A stretch of DNA of 33,880 nt from Streptomyces niveiscabiei (GCF_001419795.1 NZ_LIRL01000016.1:1-33880); one strand, 5' to 3'. Shown: positions 20,792-29,155, counted from the first letter of the stretch. Numbers and translations: made by a program. Notes: generated from the letters alone by a model not told the origin.

Positions 20792-21076
20792 GTGAGCGAC
20801 CAGAACACCCCTCCCGCCCGATACGCCATCGACAGCCCCGACCGGCTCAAGACGCTGATGGAGCGCACCCGAACCGGCCAGCCGATCACAAGCCGCAGAC
20901 TCGCTGCCGCCGCCGGGATCGCACACGGAACCGTCGGAGCCCTGATGGCCGGCACGCAGCGCACCGTCCCCACGACCAAGGCGCAGGCGATCGCCGACGT
21001 CCTCGGCGTCGAGATCCTCGTCCTCTGGGTGCCGGTGACCGGTGAGCCGTTCATCCCGGCGCAGGCCGCCGTATGA
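20792..21076 (+). CDS. Cro-like helix-turn-helix regulator
   Basis: 94 residues from GTG 20792, which has GGGGAG close upstream; an in-frame ATG at 20765 is an alternative but has no ribosome site and overlaps a palindrome. The helix-turn-helix is clear: TSRRLAAAAGIAHGTVGALM, then KAQAIADVLGVEILVLW. This is the HTH type common in Streptomyces phages and AICEs at the head of the early operon. It is divergent from the repressor and the first gene of the rightward early transcript. It may act as a Cro-type repressor or as an early activator. The stop overlaps the start of the next gene (ATGA). Confidence 0.75.
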   Translation: MSDQNTPPARYAIDSPDRLKTLMERTRTGQPITSRRLAAAAGIAHGTVGALMAGTQRTVPTTKAQAIADVLGVEILVLWVPVTGEPFIPAQAAV

Positions 21077-21384
21077 CCGCCCTCACCCCCGAGCAGGTTC
21101 TCAACCTGCCCGCGATGCCGAAGGCCCAGGACGCATTCCGCGCCATGAACATCGGCCCGACCAACGGCTACACCCTGATCAACCAGGGTGAATTCCCGAT
21201 CGAGGTCATCAAGTTCGGGCGCGTGTACCGCGTCCGCAAGACCGAGCTGCTCGCCTTCCTCGGGCTCTCCGAGCCTGCCGCTGCCGAGGTCCAGTCGGCA
21301 CCGGCCCCGCACAACGACGGCGCCCCCGGGGTCCAGCCGGAGACGCCGTCCGAGCAGTCCGCACCCACTTACGCCAGCAAGTAG
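21073..21384 (+). CDS. Excisionase-like winged-helix DNA-binding protein
   Basis: 103 residues, ATG overlapping the previous stop. The N-terminal 65 residues contain NIGPTNGYTLINQGEFPIEV and KFGRVYRVRKTELLAFLGL, the MerR/AlpA-like winged-helix pattern (helix, turn, then R-x-x-RV-x-K-x-ELL) used by excisionases and by small regulators. The rest is a Pro/Ala/Glu-rich disordered tail. In AICEs and actinophages a protein of this kind bends the att arms to direct excision. It is 3.3 kb from the att site and read away from the integrase, so it could be expressed early, upon induction. The excisionase role is probable, not certain. Confidence 0.65.
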   Translation: MTALTPEQVLNLPAMPKAQDAFRAMNIGPTNGYTLINQGEFPIEVIKFGRVYRVRKTELLAFLGLSEPAAAEVQSAPAPHNDGAPGVQPETPSEQSAPTYASK

Positions 21385-21398
21385 AACGAGGCCCGCTC

Positions 21399-21881
21399 AT
21401 GTCTGAGCTTCCCACGGCCGCTGAGCCGTCCGCCGCGCCCGAGACCGCCCGCGCGCTCGCCAGCATCGAGGCCGCCAAGTTGGTCGTCGACCAGGACATC
21501 GCCGAGTGCCTCGACGCCGTTGGCGATCTGATCCGGATCACCTCCTGTCCGTCCGGCGTGTTCGCGTGGGTCGTCGACCTCCTCAGCCGCGAGCAGTTGA
21601 GCGCCGTCTCCACCCACCACCGCATCACGGTGCACGAGTCGAGAGCCGACGCGAAGGACCAGTTGGACAGGACGGTCGTCATCTGGACCGCCGACGGGTC
21701 GGGGCTCGCCATCGTCCCGGCCGGTCAGCGTCCGGCCGACACGCTGCTGAACCTGCGCGAGGAGATCGCCCTGCGCGATCAGGAGGCGCAGCAGGCCCGC
21801 GACTTCCAGGAGTCCGTGGCCGCCGGGCACGTCGAGGACCTCGACGCCTGGCACGCGCGCACCACCCAGGCGCCGCAGTGA
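21399..21881 (+). CDS. Early hypothetical protein
   Basis: 160 residues, ATG start with GAGG upstream. The N-terminus is Ala/Pro/Glu-rich; the middle has a helix (VDQDIAECLDAVGDLIRI), a Trp/Val strand (GVFAWVVDLLSREQ) and TVVIWTADGSGLAIVPAGQ; the end is a charged helix (LREEIALRDQEAQQARDFQE). There is no known motif, membrane span or cysteine pair. It lies in the coupled early operon just before the primase, with its stop overlapping the next start as GTGA. It may be a replication accessory factor, but nothing in the sequence proves it. Confidence 0.6.
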   Translation: MSELPTAAEPSAAPETARALASIEAAKLVVDQDIAECLDAVGDLIRITSCPSGVFAWVVDLLSREQLSAVSTHHRITVHESRADAKDQLDRTVVIWTADGSGLAIVPAGQRPADTLLNLREEIALRDQEAQQARDFQESVAAGHVEDLDAWHARTTQAPQ

Positions 21882-22108
21882 CGACGGCCAGCGCCTCGGC
21901 CCGGGACACCCCGGGCCGGGCGCCCTCCCGTCAGCAGATCGTCGGCCTGCTGGTCGTCAACACCCAGGACATCAGCGCTCGGTACGAGTGCTACCGCCCA
22001 GGCTGCCCGATGCCTCACGAGACCCCACTCAACACCTCCACCACCAAGGCGTTCATCGGCGGGATCAAGGCCCGGCACTTGAGCCAGTACCACGGGGAGA
22101 CCCCTTGA
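21878..22108 (+). CDS. Small C2H2-like zinc-binding protein
   Basis: 76 residues from GTG 21878, overlapping the previous stop. The C-terminal half reads YECYRPGCPMPHETPLNTST, then KARHLSQYHG: two Cys (C-x4-C) and two or three His spaced about as in a C2H2 finger. It could bind DNA or RNA. The first 30 residues are Arg/Ser/Pro-rich. It stands directly before the primase-polymerase gene with overlapping stop and TTG start, so the two proteins are made together. A link to replication is suggested by that coupling only. Confidence 0.6.
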   Translation: MTTASASARDTPGRAPSRQQIVGLLVVNTQDISARYECYRPGCPMPHETPLNTSTTKAFIGGIKARHLSQYHGETP

Positions 22109-24948
22109 CCGACCCACAGTCCCCAGACCTCCGCGCAGCCGCCCGCGAGCTGCACGACGCTGGCCTGTGCGTCCTGCCCATCAAGGCCGACGGCAGCAAG
22201 GCGCCGTCCGTCCGCTCCTGGACCCCGTACAAGCTGGCCCGATCCACCCCCGCCGAGCACGACTCCTGGTTCGGCGGCGACCGCCCGGCGGGCATCGCCG
22301 TCGTCTACGGCGCCGTGTCCGGCAACGTCGAGATGATCGAGTTCGAGGGCCTCGCAATCCGCGAAGGACTGCTCGACAAGGTCACCGAGATCATGGAGGC
22401 TTCCGGACTCGCCGAGCCGTGGGCCGCGATCCTCGGCGGCTGGGTGACCGAGTCCCCGTCCGGCGGCCGGCACTTCCGCGTACGGGTGGAAGGCGCCGAC
22501 GTTCCCGGGAACACGAAGCTGGCCAGCCGCCTCGCCCGAGAGGACGAGTACACCGACGAGGAGCGGCAACGGCTCCGGGAGAAGCCGACCTCGCGCATCG
22601 TCCGCGTCCTGATTGAGACCCGGGGCGAGGGCGGCTATGGGCTCGTCGAGCCGTCCGGCGGCACGGTCCACGCTTCCGGCCATCCGTACGTCCGCCTCGC
22701 TGGAGGCCCGGCGAGCGTGCCCGTTCTCGACGGCGACACCATGACGTCGATCCGGGACGTCTGCCGGATGCTGGACAGCCTGCCCCGGCCCGAGCCCGCG
22801 AAGACGGCACCCAAACCGTCTGCTCCCCGACCCGACGGAACTCTGCGCCCGGGTGACGACTTCGAGCTCCGCGCGTCCTGGGAGGACATCCTTCGCGGGA
22901 CCTTCCGGCCCCTCAGCACGCGCGGCAGTGAGACCTACTGGGGGTGGGCCGATGGCGTCGGTGGGGTGAAGGCCACCACGGGCAAGGACGAGCACGACCG
23001 CCTGTTCGTGTTCGCGACCGGCTCGAACTTCACCCCCGAGGTGCCGTACAGCAAGTTCGGCGCGTACGCCCTGCTGGAGCACAACGGAGACCACAAGGCC
23101 GCCGCGCGGGCCCTCGCCCTCAAGGGGTACGGCAGCCGCCACCTTGCCGCAGTTGGGGCGTCGTCCTCCGCCTCGACACCTCCTCCTTCGGCCACCGATA
23201 CGCCCTCCGAGCCGGAAGTGGACGCGGTCGCCAAGGATCTGGACGACCCAGATCCCGAAGGCTTCGGCTACGACACCGTGTTCGGGCTCCCTGCTGCCGT
23301 CCGTACGCCGTACGGCTACCGGGTCACCGGCTTGGGCGTCGAGGTACTCAGCGCCAGCGGCGAGAACTGGCAGAGGGTCACCTTCGCCCCGTTGGCGGTG
23401 ACCGCGACGTTCGAGGACCCCGAAGGGGACCAGTACGTCGAGCTGTCGTGGATCGACCGCAGCCTCGGCCGCCCGCGGCGGATCTCCCGCATCGTGTCCC
23501 GCGAGACCGCAAAGCGTGGCCGGAAGCTGATCGAGGCACTGGGCTCGGCCGGTCTGCCCGCGGTCGAGGGCGACGCACGCGCCGTCGAACGGTGGTTGGC
23601 CGAGTTCGAGGCCCGCAACGTCGGGCGTATTCCGTCCGAGCAACTGGCGCGCTGGCTCGGCTGGCAGGACGACGGCACGTTCGTCTCCTCTCCCGAGGAC
23701 GGCATCAAGGTCGACGTGCCGTTCGAGGAGCAGCGGGGCCCGGCCCGCGCGCACGCCAGGAAAGGGACCCTCGACGGCTGGAAGGAGACCGTCGCGCAGT
23801 TGTCGGGATTCCCGGTGCCGCGGGTCGCCGTCGCAGCGGCGCTCGCCGCTCCCCTGCTCAAGCCGCTCGGGCTGAACTCCTTCACCCTGGACATCTCCAG
23901 CCGGTCCACCAAGGGCAAGACGACCGCGCTCCAGTGCGCGTTGTCGGTGTGGGCCGATCCGTCCGAGCACGCCTCCGCCATGAACAACTGGCGTACCACG
24001 CTGTACGCGATCGAGAAGCGGCTGAACCTGGTGCGCGGGCTGGTCACAGTCTTCGACGAGACGATGGCTGTCACCGACGACACCCTCATCGACGAGGTGC
24101 TCTACCAACTCCCGATGAACCACGGGAAGGCAAGGTCAGGCGGGGCATTCGGGAACATGCTGCCCTGGGAGACCATCCTCCTGTCCTCCGGGGAGCGGCC
24201 CGCTCTCTCCTTCACGACCAGCCAGGGCGCGGCGGCCCGCATCCTGGGCACGACGATCGCCCCGTTCGGCGACGGCGGCGGCCCGGCAGCGACAGCGGCC
24301 CGAGAGGGCGTACTGGCCCACCACGGCCACGCCGGGCCCGAGTTCGTCCGGTACATCCTCAGCGGCCTCGCCCAGCCGAACGGCCGCGAGAAGCTCAAGG
24401 AACACCACCGCACCCTGGTTGACGAGTTCCGCGGCAGTGGCGACATGACGAACCGGCGCGCGCCGATGGTCGCCGCCCTGGTCCTCGCCGAGACACTGGC
24501 GTGCCGTACGGGACTCCTGCCGTACGAGCCGCTGCCGTACGACGTCTGGCGAGGGCTGTTCACCGCCCACAACCCGACGGACAACAGGCCCGAGATGGCG
24601 CTGGATGTCCTGCGGGAGTACGTCGCTGGGCACGCGCACGAGCTGTACACCGCGACGCGGGCAGCCTTGGGCGAGCGTCCGCCGTACGCGGGGTGGCTCG
24701 GTGTCCTCTCGACGAAGGACGGCGTCACCGAGGTGGCGCTGTTGCCCGAGCGCGTCCGCAAGGTCCTGGCGGACGCGGGCTACTCGCTCGACGCCGTGAT
24801 CGGCAGTTGGGTCGACGCCGAGTACGTGAAGACCCTCAAGAGCCAGCGTCCGGCTCATCTGCTGCCGCGCCGGTTCGACGGAGCCCGCGCGAAGTGCCTC
24901 GCCTTCACGCCCGCCGGTATCGGCTACGGCGACGACGAGGCGGCATGA
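22105..24948 (+). CDS. Bifunctional DNA primase-polymerase with DUF927 helicase domain
   Basis: 947 residues from TTG 22105 (GGGGAG six bases upstream, overlapping the previous stop). Residues 8-230 are a primase-polymerase domain: LRAAARELHDAGLCVLPIKA, the acidic pair Glu79-x-Glu81 (NVEMIEFEG) in the place of the usual DxD, and His123 (GGRHFRVR). Glu in place of Asp is frequent in Streptomyces members. A short Pro-rich linker leads to a zinc-free middle part, then a DUF927 helicase-like ATPase at 385-780 with Walker A S599-RSTKGKT and Walker B Asp651-Glu652 (TVFDET). The C-terminus (870-947) may be a winged helix. This enzyme would start and drive DNA replication of the element and is the kind used by AICEs and some actinophages. 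The iteron array follows immediately. Confidence 0.85.
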   Translation: MTDPQSPDLRAAARELHDAGLCVLPIKADGSKAPSVRSWTPYKLARSTPAEHDSWFGGDRPAGIAVVYGAVSGNVEMIEFEGLAIREGLLDKVTEIMEASGLAEPWAAILGGWVTESPSGGRHFRVRVEGADVPGNTKLASRLAREDEYTDEERQRLREKPTSRIVRVLIETRGEGGYGLVEPSGGTVHASGHPYVRLAGGPASVPVLDGDTMTSIRDVCRMLDSLPRPEPAKTAPKPSAPRPDGTLRPGDDFELRASWEDILRGTFRPLSTRGSETYWGWADGVGGVKATTGKDEHDRLFVFATGSNFTPEVPYSKFGAYALLEHNGDHKAAARALALKGYGSRHLAAVGASSSASTPPPSATDTPSEPEVDAVAKDLDDPDPEGFGYDTVFGLPAAVRTPYGYRVTGLGVEVLSASGENWQRVTFAPLAVTATFEDPEGDQYVELSWIDRSLGRPRRISRIVSRETAKRGRKLIEALGSAGLPAVEGDARAVERWLAEFEARNVGRIPSEQLARWLGWQDDGTFVSSPEDGIKVDVPFEEQRGPARAHARKGTLDGWKETVAQLSGFPVPRVAVAAALAAPLLKPLGLNSFTLDISSRSTKGKTTALQCALSVWADPSEHASAMNNWRTTLYAIEKRLNLVRGLVTVFDETMAVTDDTLIDEVLYQLPMNHGKARSGGAFGNMLPWETILLSSGERPALSFTTSQGAAARILGTTIAPFGDGGGPAATAAREGVLAHHGHAGPEFVRYILSGLAQPNGREKLKEHHRTLVDEFRGSGDMTNRRAPMVAALVLAETLACRTGLLPYEPLPYDVWRGLFTAHNPTDNRPEMALDVLREYVAGHAHELYTATRAALGERPPYAGWLGVLSTKDGVTEVALLPERVRKVLADAGYSLDAVIGSWVDAEYVKTLKSQRPAHLLPRRFDGARAKCLAFTPAGIGYGDDEAA

Positions 24949-24960
24949 GGGCCGTGATGC

Positions 24961-25239
24961 GGGTGGTACGCACGAGGTGCGTACCACCCCGCCACCCGGG
25001 TTTCCGCAGGTCAATGACGTGCGCGAGGCCGTTTGAAGGCCGGTACGCAGTCGCCCGGAAATGGCACCCCTCAGGCGTGGGCGCGTGTGCGCGTGCGGGC
25101 GTGCGTGTGCGCACACATCGAGCCCTGTGTGTTTCTGCGTACCTGCGTACCACTCCTTCTAGAGAGAGACATAAGACCAGCTCAGAGGTGCTTTTCCCCC
25201 GGTACGCAGCCGGTACGCACCCGGTACGCAGTGCGTACC
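24961..25239. other. Candidate replication origin: nine GGTACGCA iterons
   Basis: The octamer GGTACGCA occurs on the plus strand at 24965, 25042, 25201, 25212 and 25223, and on the minus strand at 24978, 25136, 25144 and 25232. Three copies (25201-25230) repeat every 11 bp, two (25136-25151) are directly joined. The first two form a perfect 13-bp-arm dyad at 24961-24989 (loop GAG). A stretch of alternating purine-pyrimidine (25081-25117) and a less G+C-rich run (25159-25181, agagagagacataagacc) lie between. No gene is visible in 24949-25274. Iterons right after a primase-helicase gene point to an origin. A regulator binding array is the alternative. Confidence 0.7.
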
Positions 25240-25274
25240 GCTCTCTCCTCCACTCCACCGAATCGAGGTGCCCC

Positions 25275-26882
25275 ATGTCCTTCGCTCCCCGCCCCTACCA
25301 GGTCGACGCCATCGCGGCGCTCCGCCAGGGCTGGGCCGCCGGCAAGACGCGACTGGCCGTCGTCCTTCCCACCGGCGCCGGAAAGACCGTCGTGTTCTCC
25401 CACCTGGCCCACCAGATGCTCGACAGCCTCAACGGACGCCGCGCGCTGGTGATCGCTCACAGGGAAGAGCTGATCGAGCAGGCCGCTTCCAAGCTGCTGG
25501 CGGTCGACTCGATGCTGCGGGTCGGCATCGTCAAGGCCCAGCGCGATGACCACCACGACGCCGACGTGATCGTGGCCAGCGTCCAGACCCTCGCCGTTCC
25601 TCGCCGTCGCGAGGCGATCCGGGACATCGGCCTGATCATCGTGGACGAGTGCCACCATGCCGCCGCCCCCACCTACATGGAGGTGCTGAGGCACTTCGGT
25701 GCCTGGGACGGCGTGCCGACGGCTGGCTTCACCGCGACTCTGACGCGGACTGACGGCGGCCTGGCCGAGGTGTGGGAGGACGTCGTCTTCCGCCTCGACA
25801 TCCTCGACATGATCAGCGACGGCTACCTCTGCGACGTCCGCGGCAAGAGGATCACCGTCGACACTCTCGATCTCAGCAAGGTTCGAACGCGCGGGGGCGA
25901 CCTGGTCGAGGGGCAACTGGGTAAGGCCCTGGAGGACTCGGGCGCCCTGGAGGCGATCGCCAAGGCGTACGTCGACCACGCCGCCGACCGCCCCGGTGTC
26001 GTCTTCACACCGACCGTGGCCACCGCTCAGCAGGCCGCCACCGCACTCCGTACGGTCGGCATCGAGGCGGCCCCGGTGTGGGGGGACATGGGCCGCGACG
26101 AACGCCGCGCCGCCCTCGCCCGGTATGAGGCGGGTGAGGTCCAGGTGCTCACCAACTGCATGGTCTTGACGGAGGGGTTCGACGCGCCGCACACCAGCTG
26201 CGTTGTTGTCGCGCGCCCGACCCAGAGCCCCGGCCTGTACGTGCAGATGGTCGGCCGCGGACTCCGCCCGGCGCCCGGAAAGACGGACGCCCTGCTGCTC
26301 GACGTCATGGGCGCCGCGTCCCGCCACAAGCTCGCGAGCATGGTCGACCTCACCGCCCGGGAGATCGGCGAGGCCGAAGAGGGCAGGAGCCTCCGGGAGG
26401 TTGCCGAGAAGCACGTCGCGGCCGAGAAGCGGAAGGCGCTCGCCGCGCGGGTCGAGGCCGAGGAGATCAACCTCTTCGGTTCCTCCGAGATCCGCTGGCT
26501 GAGGACCTCTCAGGGGATCTGGTTCATCCGGCTCACGTCGGCGCAGGTGCTGTTCCTGGTCAGGGACCCGGGGACCCGGATGTACCGGATGCGTCGCTGG
26601 ACCCAGGCGCACGGCGCGCACGCCCCCAAGGACGACGTCGCTCGTCCCCTGCCGGAGGCACTGACGTGGCTGGAGCAGCAGGCCAAGGCCCTGGCGCCCG
26701 GCACGTTCGTCGCCCGCCAGGCCCGCTGGCGATCGGGCGCCCCCAGCTCGAAGGCGCTCGGCCTGTGCCGACGGCTCGGCATCAAGGTGCCGAGCGGGAG
26801 CACGGCGGGCGACGTCGCCGACCTGATCGACCGCGACCGCGTGGACACGATCCTCGGCTCGCTGTTCCTTCCCGCCGCATGA
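25275..26882 (+). CDS. SF2 DNA helicase (DEAD/ResIII type)
   Basis: 535 residues from ATG 25275; the open frame extends upstream into the iteron region, which was rejected. Motif I is P32-TGAGKT, motif Ia VIAHREELIEQ, motif II Asp124-ECH (IIVDECHHAAAP), motif III TAGFTATLTR, and motifs V-VI include NCMVLTEGFDAPHTS and QMVGRGLRPAPGKTDALLLD. The C-terminal 130 residues are specific to this phage group (WTQAHGAHAPKDDV, then LGLCRRLGIKVPSG). The protein probably opens DNA for the primase or works in repair and recombination during replication. It lies just after the iteron array in the replication block and is followed by a hairpin. Confidence is high for the enzyme class. Confidence 0.9.
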   Translation: MSFAPRPYQVDAIAALRQGWAAGKTRLAVVLPTGAGKTVVFSHLAHQMLDSLNGRRALVIAHREELIEQAASKLLAVDSMLRVGIVKAQRDDHHDADVIVASVQTLAVPRRREAIRDIGLIIVDECHHAAAPTYMEVLRHFGAWDGVPTAGFTATLTRTDGGLAEVWEDVVFRLDILDMISDGYLCDVRGKRITVDTLDLSKVRTRGGDLVEGQLGKALEDSGALEAIAKAYVDHAADRPGVVFTPTVATAQQAATALRTVGIEAAPVWGDMGRDERRAALARYEAGEVQVLTNCMVLTEGFDAPHTSCVVVARPTQSPGLYVQMVGRGLRPAPGKTDALLLDVMGAASRHKLASMVDLTAREIGEAEEGRSLREVAEKHVAAEKRKALAARVEAEEINLFGSSEIRWLRTSQGIWFIRLTSAQVLFLVRDPGTRMYRMRRWTQAHGAHAPKDDVARPLPEALTWLEQQAKALAPGTFVARQARWRSGAPSSKALGLCRRLGIKVPSGSTAGDVADLIDRDRVDTILGSLFLPAA

Positions 26883-26883
26883 C

Positions 26884-26914
26884 GGTCCGGGCCTGTCGCT
26901 ATCAGGCCCGGACC
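26884..26914 (+). terminator. Hairpin after the helicase gene
   Basis: GGTCCGGGCCTG (26884-26895) pairs perfectly with CAGGCCCGGACC (26903-26914) around TCGCTAT. It begins one base after the stop. It is a likely terminator or attenuator between the replication genes and the following accessory genes. Confidence 0.7.
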
Positions 26915-26941
26915 TCCACCCATCACACCACGGAGGAACCC

Positions 26942-27394
26942 ATGATCAGCGAACTGCCCCACGACCCGTACATGGAGGCCGTCGTCGAGGCTCTCGCCGC
27001 TGCGGGAATCGAGCCCGACGCGCGGACGTCGGACGCCGAGATCGACCGGCACGACGACGGTCCCGACGCCGGGTGCACGCGAGTGCTCGACGCGTTCCTC
27101 GTCTGGGACGCCTGCACCCCCGGCCTGAACACCGACTCCCACGAGTACGGCATCGCGCTGCTGTGGGAGCACAGCGCCGACCAGTGGACGTGGGCGCCCC
27201 TCCGCGAGGACGGGGTGCTGGAGTACGTGCCGGAGTCGCTGCCTCTGCACCGGTGGGCCGACCCGGCCGCTGTCGTCGATGTGGTTCGCGTCCTGCTTGC
27301 CGGTCTGCCCGCGCCGGCCGCCGAGGACCCCCGCCTGTGGTTGCACTACGTCTCGGCCAGCGAGGCCGTCGCGGCGTGGAGCACCGAAGCCTGA
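26942..27394 (+). CDS. Hypothetical early protein
   Basis: 150 residues from ATG 26942 (GGAGG five bases upstream); the in-frame extension upstream lies in the helicase gene. It is acidic, with PYMEAVVEALAAAGIEPDA at the start, a Trp-rich middle (YGIALLWEHSADQWTWAP) and a helix near the end (PAAVVDVVRVLLAG). No known motif. Genes of similar sequence are frequent in Streptomyces plasmids and phages with no known function. It is flanked by two hairpins (26884-26914 and 27401-27431) and so may be its own transcript. Confidence 0.6.
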   Translation: MISELPHDPYMEAVVEALAAAGIEPDARTSDAEIDRHDDGPDAGCTRVLDAFLVWDACTPGLNTDSHEYGIALLWEHSADQWTWAPLREDGVLEYVPESLPLHRWADPAAVVDVVRVLLAGLPAPAAEDPRLWLHYVSASEAVAAWSTEA

Positions 27395-27400
27395 CTCCCT

Positions 27401-27431
27401 GGCCGCCCCGCAGTCGAGTTGCGGGGCGGCC
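27401..27431 (+). terminator. Terminator hairpin
   Basis: GGCCGCCCCGCA (27401-27412) pairs perfectly with TGCGGGGCGGCC (27420-27431), loop GTCGAGT, six bases after the stop of the previous gene. No T run. Confidence 0.7.
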
Positions 27432-27517
27432 TCCCACCCACCACATCACCGACGGCCAACCTCTGCAATGCCGTCGGCACACCCGGACACCCACGACAAG
27501 AAAGTAGGGCCAGCAGG

Positions 27518-28012
27518 ATGAACGCCGCCGCTACTCACCGCGGACTGACCATCCAGCAGCCGTGGGCCTTCGCCATCGCTGAAGGTTTCAAGACGGTGGA
27601 GAACCGCACTCGCCGCACCAACTACCGCGGCCCGCTGCTCGTCCACGCGGGACTCAAGCTCAACCGCACCATCCCCGTGGTCCGCTACAGCCGGGACGCC
27701 GCGATCCGACTCGACGAACTCGGAGGCTCCGGCAACTTCTACGACGCCCGAGGGCGCGTACCGAGTGTCCTTTCCCAGCCGCACGCCACGCTCGCCCTCG
27801 GCGCGGTCATCGCCACCGCCACCCTCGCCGGTTGCCACGAGGCTGCTGACGGCTGTTGTGCTCCCTGGGGGTTCCCCGACGTCTGGCACTGGGAGCTGGC
27901 CGACGTGCAGCCCCTTCGCCGGGCCGTACCGCGCAACGGCGCCCTCGGCCTGTGGAAGCCCGACGCCGCGCTCTGCGACGCCGTAGCCGCTGAGTCCTCG
28001 GCCATCGCATGA
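27518..28012 (+). CDS. ASCH-domain protein
   Basis: 164 residues from ATG 27518; a longer frame upstream to 27419 crosses a terminator and was rejected. The start matches the ASCH fold closely: LTIQQPWAFAIAEGFKTVENR followed by RGPLLVHAGLKL, i.e. the I-x-QPWA-x-x-I...G-x-K-x-VE-R...G-x-x-LIHA pattern. The end contains VWHWELADVQPL and Pro-Arg-Asn-Gly. ASCH domains resemble PUA domains and bind RNA or modified nucleosides; some hydrolyse N4-acetylcytidine. In phages they are found among early genes and may act on host RNA or on defence signals. The exact role here is unknown. Confidence 0.8.
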   Translation: MNAAATHRGLTIQQPWAFAIAEGFKTVENRTRRTNYRGPLLVHAGLKLNRTIPVVRYSRDAAIRLDELGGSGNFYDARGRVPSVLSQPHATLALGAVIATATLAGCHEAADGCCAPWGFPDVWHWELADVQPLRRAVPRNGALGLWKPDAALCDAVAAESSAIA

Positions 28013-28191
28013 GGCCGACCCGCGCCCGCTGCGCCAGCGGCCACTTCATCCCCACCACCGAGCAACCCGGCCAACTCTGCCACTGCGTACGCAGATCCCG
28101 ACCACGAGACCACGCCGACCTGTGGGGCCAGGGCCGCTACATCACCCACCGCCGCATGACCACCATCCGACTCACCGGGAGCTACCTGTGA
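28009..28191 (+). CDS. Small Cys/His protein
   Basis: 60 residues from ATG 28009, overlapping the previous stop (ATGA), with its own stop overlapping the next GTG (GTGA). It has CASGHFIPTTEQPGQLCHCV, i.e. C-x3-H...C-x-C, which could bind zinc, then a basic tail (RSRPRDHADLWGQGRYITHR). The double overlap shows it is part of a translationally coupled string of small genes, so I treat it as real. Function unknown. Confidence 0.55.
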   Translation: MRPTRARCASGHFIPTTEQPGQLCHCVRRSRPRDHADLWGQGRYITHRRMTTIRLTGSYL

Positions 28192-28520
28192 CCCTCACCG
28201 AACGCGTCCTGCGCTGGCTCTACCTCGTGGCCGGCGCCTTCACCGCCTACTGCGCCACCGTGAGCGCCGACCATGGCGCCCCCTGGTACGCAGCAGGACT
28301 CTTCATCACCACTGGCCTGATGGTCACCGCCGCTGTCCGCGACTACCTCGACGCCGACGAGCGCCGCGTCGCGGCCGTACGAGCCGAGCGCGCCGCGCGG
28401 TTGAAGGCCACGGAGGACGAGCGCCGGATGCGCGAGGCCGCTGAGGCGTTCGCAGCCCACCGCGGCGTGCTCGCCCTCGACGTCCACCAGCTCGCTGCTC
28501 GGAAGGACGACACTGCGTGA
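28188..28520 (+). CDS. Two-span membrane protein with coiled coil
   Basis: 110 residues from GTG 28188, which overlaps the previous stop. Two hydrophobic spans are at about residues 9-26 (WLYLVAGAFTAYCATVSA) and 32-49 (PWYAAGLFITTGLMVTAA). A long charged helix follows (DERRVAAVRAERAARLKATE), probably a cytoplasmic coiled coil, and the end is less structured. The layout recalls small membrane proteins of Streptomyces plasmids. Its partner is not known. The stop overlaps the next start, GTGA. Confidence 0.6.
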   Translation: MTLTERVLRWLYLVAGAFTAYCATVSADHGAPWYAAGLFITTGLMVTAAVRDYLDADERRVAAVRAERAARLKATEDERRMREAAEAFAAHRGVLALDVHQLAARKDDTA

Positions 28521-29155
28521 ACTCCTGCGCTGTGTGCGGCAACGCGGTCAACGGCTACCTGTGCGCTAAGCACCGGGAGCAGTTGACCGCGCGGCTGCGT
28601 GAACTCCCTGCCCTGTACGCGGAGGTCGGCGAGTGCCTCGTGCCCCGCCAGTCCGGATGGGGCGAGATCGTGTCGACGCGAAATCCGGCCGGGCCCCGGT
28701 CCCCGGTCAACGAGGACATCATCGACACCGTGAACTGGGGCCGCGCCACCGAGGTCATCCACCTGTGGCGAGTCGACGTACGGCGGGAGCGCTGGCCGCA
28801 CCGGGGCGCACCGCCGGCCGCCCGCCTGGGCGACGACTGTTGGTGGCTGGCCCGGGAAATGGAGTGGATCGCGGCCCAGTACGCGGCAGCCGGGGAACTC
28901 TTCCGCGAGGTGGAAGAGCTGGACGCGCAGGCCCGCGCGGTCGTTGGTGACCCCGCCCCGCGCCCGCAGCGCATCGGCCTGTGCATCAACGTAACGGACG
29001 ACGAGGGCACCGTGTGCGGGGCAGTTCTTTCCCGGCTTCCTGGTGAGCCGGTGACGTGCCGGTGGTGCGGGACGCAGTACCGAACCGAGCAGGACCTGCT
29101 GTTCCTGCTGCACTACCAGCCTCAGTCAGCGCGTGGCGCGTCGGTGTCACGCTGA
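28517..29155 (+). CDS. Zinc-ribbon hypothetical protein
   Basis: 212 residues from GTG 28517. Two zinc ribbons frame the protein: SCAVCGNAVNGYLCAKH at the N-terminus and LCINVTDDEGTVCGAVL ... VTCRWCGTQYR at the C-terminus. The middle has a helix with DDCWWLAREMEWIAAQYAAA. Proteins of this build are common in Streptomyces phages and conjugative elements. They are thought to bind nucleic acid, but no function is proven. It is the last gene of the coupled string; its 3' end overlaps the end of the RHH gene on the other strand (29122-29155). Confidence 0.7.
   Translation: MNSCAVCGNAVNGYLCAKHREQLTARLRELPALYAEVGECLVPRQSGWGEIVSTRNPAGPRSPVNEDIIDTVNWGRATEVIHLWRVDVRRERWPHRGAPPAARLGDDCWWLAREMEWIAAQYAAAGELFREVEELDAQARAVVGDPAPRPQRIGLCINVTDDEGTVCGAVLSRLPGEPVTCRWCGTQYRTEQDLLFLLHYQPQSARGASVSR

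Noticed and set aside
22015-24123. Long open minus-strand frame opposite the primase-helicase gene
   Set aside because: Antisense shadow; the plus strand has Walker motifs and primase residues.
25201-25239. CRISPR array
   Set aside because: The repeats are 8 bp at 11-bp period with no spacers of 25-40 bp and no cas genes; iterons fit better.
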